Source: Numida meleagris
Taxonomy: Eukaryota > Chordata > Aves > Galliformes > Numididae
Length of the DNA: 64,000 nucleotides
Direction: 5' to 3'
Assembly (NCBI RefSeq): GCF_002078875.1
Contig: NC_034421.1
Coordinates: 2,394,917-2,458,916, forward strand
This document shows, piece after piece, positions 62,201 through 64,000 of the stretch. The notes under the pieces are model-generated. The model searched no databases. It was not told the origin of the DNA and saw only the letters and a list, made by a program, of their open reading frames with translations. Every line of letters starts with the position of its first letter. Position 1 is the first letter of the stretch. A program made the position numbers and the translations under genes.

Positions 62201-64000
62201 TAGGAAAAAAGAGAAATCATTAAGAGCGACTGCATGACTGCTCTGTTTTCATCCCGAGGTCCCTCCCTCCGTGTCCCGGCCAAACTTTCCTTGTAGCACA
62301 AGCTTCTTATTCAGTGTTGTTTGGACAAAGAAAGATAAACCACTGTTTTGCGTTGCCCTCCCCCCATCATTTATACATCAGTTTTATTTAGAATGGTATT
62401 CTCCACTCCTTGTAGGAAAAAGAAAAAACATAATTTGAAAAATAATTATTTTTGACCACACTGAGTTGTTGACTATGTAAGTTGTTATGAAGAAGTTAAA
62501 ATAGAACGTAATTATAAATCATTGCTAAGCATCCTGCGAAGGCAAGGACATTTAATTGTGTCCTTGCATGACTGCAGTCACTGTACACAACTAATATTCC
62601 TATTTGCAGGCACAGAAATAACTGGCTCACTCAGCCATACAGAAAGGAAGACATAAAAGGAAACCAAAGCCCCAATGAGAATAAACCACTGGAAAGTTTT
62701 ATGTCAACAAAGCTGGGTTTAAATTAAGTAACATCAATTCAGTATTTTGACTGTAAACGAATCAGAACATTAAAGCATGTTTTGAAGGGAATGCTTGTGA
62801 TGAAACTCCTGTGACTGGATCCTACACTAAGTGAAACTAACAGGAAAGCTCCTACTGGTTTCTTCAGTGGAGCATCAAATCCACATGGCAAAGTTACTTC
62901 TCTAGCTTTAATACTACTCTGTAGACACAAATTTTGAAAACAAGAATGGCAGCAGAATTGGTAGGAAAACAGTGAATAAATGACTTACCAGTTACAACAC
63001 AGCGGCAAATACAGCACTGATCCATCATGCTGCATATAAGTGAAGGACTACAATTAAAATTCCATTAAAAATGTCCATTCTTACGTTTACTAACTTTCCG
63101 AGTGCTGCCTTTGCACCTTAAATCTCTTTTAGTGTTGCTTTTTCTGCTCTGACTCGGTGGCAAAAGTCAAAAACAAACAAGGAAAGGAAACCCAGCCAAC
63201 CAAAGCCCACCAGGCCCAAACTGAAGTGCATTTCTGTACTGCCTGGAGGGGAAGGAGATCAGTCAAGAGTCACCTTGCTCTAAATGAACCAAAACACAGC
63301 AGAACTATTCTCCAGTAGGAGGAAATAAGGAAATACACGACATGTTCAACAGCCACAATATATCCCTCCCAAATAAGAGATAATTCATTTACTCAGTAAT
63401 CTTACAATGATGATAACAAATTAAAACTGTGGGCAGACAGTGGAGAGCCAAGGAGATATACAACCCACAGCCAGGATCAGTCAAATTAAAGGGAACTTTT
63501 CACATTGTCAGATTCTGAGTAATTAGTGCTGTCATTAGAGGCACAATTCCAGCTTTAAGCAATTTTGAGTAATTAATGTCCCTTTATTTTGCCTAGAAGC
63601 CCTGACTTCAGCATTCTCTTAAGATGGGATCCTTCAAGCTGCAGCTACACAATGCAGATTAGCCCAACAAGAAGACAATTAGAGCAGGCAGACGAGGATG
63701 CAATTTGTCAGACTGTACATGCACACTCTTACTTCTTGCCTCAGATTCAATTTTTACTAACATAGCAGACACTGTATGGAAGGCCAGACACAGTTTTGTC
63801 CTATCTGCAGCCATAGGATTGTCTAGGCTACAAACAACGTTAACATCTGAAAACTCCACGTGACCAAAGGACAGAACCAAGTGAACGAGGAGAAGGATTG
63901 TGTCCACCTGCACAGCTCTGAGCAGCTGCAGGAATTCAACAGCTGCAATTACACACTTCATAACTAAAAATACATCATTTAAAACACATCATGGAGGGTA
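56251..64000. other. Region upstream of gene C to the right edge, no gene recognised
   Basis: These 7.7 kb include the gene C promoter side. I looked on the minus strand for C7orf50 exons, expected next by human synteny (for example a WRFQKTRQTW-like exon), and saw none. Overlapping open frames at 57101-57946 (minus, 281 residues) and 57267-57962 (plus, 231 residues) show no known domain. One CR1 fragment is present at about 58358-58484. From about 61800 the sequence becomes AT-richer, like intron or intergenic DNA. Confidence 0.55.
58358..58484 (-). mobile_element. CR1 LINE fragment, minus orientation
   Basis: The plus strand reads CTCTCTGGGCACCCTGTGCC, then TTTTCCTCATATCCAGTCTA, then CCCCTTGTCCTATGGCACAG. 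These are the reverse complement of well-known CR1 3'-region segments in the usual order. Both ends are approximate and the copy is diverged. Confidence 0.8.

Noticed and set aside
63659..63961. 100-residue minus-strand frame near the right edge
   Set aside because: No similarity to C7orf50 or any other family I recognise; it could not be supported as an exon.

Overview
The window looks like vertebrate nuclear DNA from a bird, possibly a galliform and possibly a microchromosome. The evidence is intron-containing genes, two GC-rich CpG-island promoters, 3' fragments of CR1-type LINEs (the dominant avian repeat) and few repeats overall. The gene order ADAP1(-), COX19(-), then CYP2 genes matches the human 7p22.3 block ADAP1-COX19-CYP2W1. 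I identified genes by reading conserved protein motifs across exons and checking splice sites and phase. No database search was run.

Layout. Positions 1-10951 hold the 5' part of ADAP1 on the minus strand: coding exon 1 and coding exon 2, a 7.2 kb first intron, and the start of the next intron running off the left edge. Positions 10952-22851 are intergenic, apart from the COX19 3' UTR. Positions 22852-23750 hold COX19 on the minus strand (3 exons, 93 aa). Its CpG-island promoter carries two CRE palindromes and two RFX X-box matches. Positions 24105-29944 contain no gene I could recognise.

Positions 29991-56250 hold three complete nine-exon family-2 cytochrome P450 genes. Gene A (plus, 29991-35956, 501 aa) has CYP2K-like sequence features. 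Gene B (plus, 40372-47484, 500 aa) and gene C (minus, 50365-56250, 505 aa) are CYP2W-like. A and B are head to tail; B and C are tail to tail. All 24 introns have GT-AG ends and every frame is open, so none shows signs of being a pseudogene. Positions 56251-64000 show only a CR1 fragment and no recognisable exon; C7orf50, expected next by synteny, was not seen.

How the genes relate. The neighbouring ADAP1 (Arf GTPase-activating protein) and COX19 (cytochrome c oxidase assembly) have unrelated housekeeping or signalling roles and serve mainly as synteny anchors. The P450s are a local paralogue cluster of presumed ER-bound haem mono-oxygenases. Shared one-codon losses in exons 4 and 7 of B and C suggest that B and C share a more recent ancestor than either does with A.
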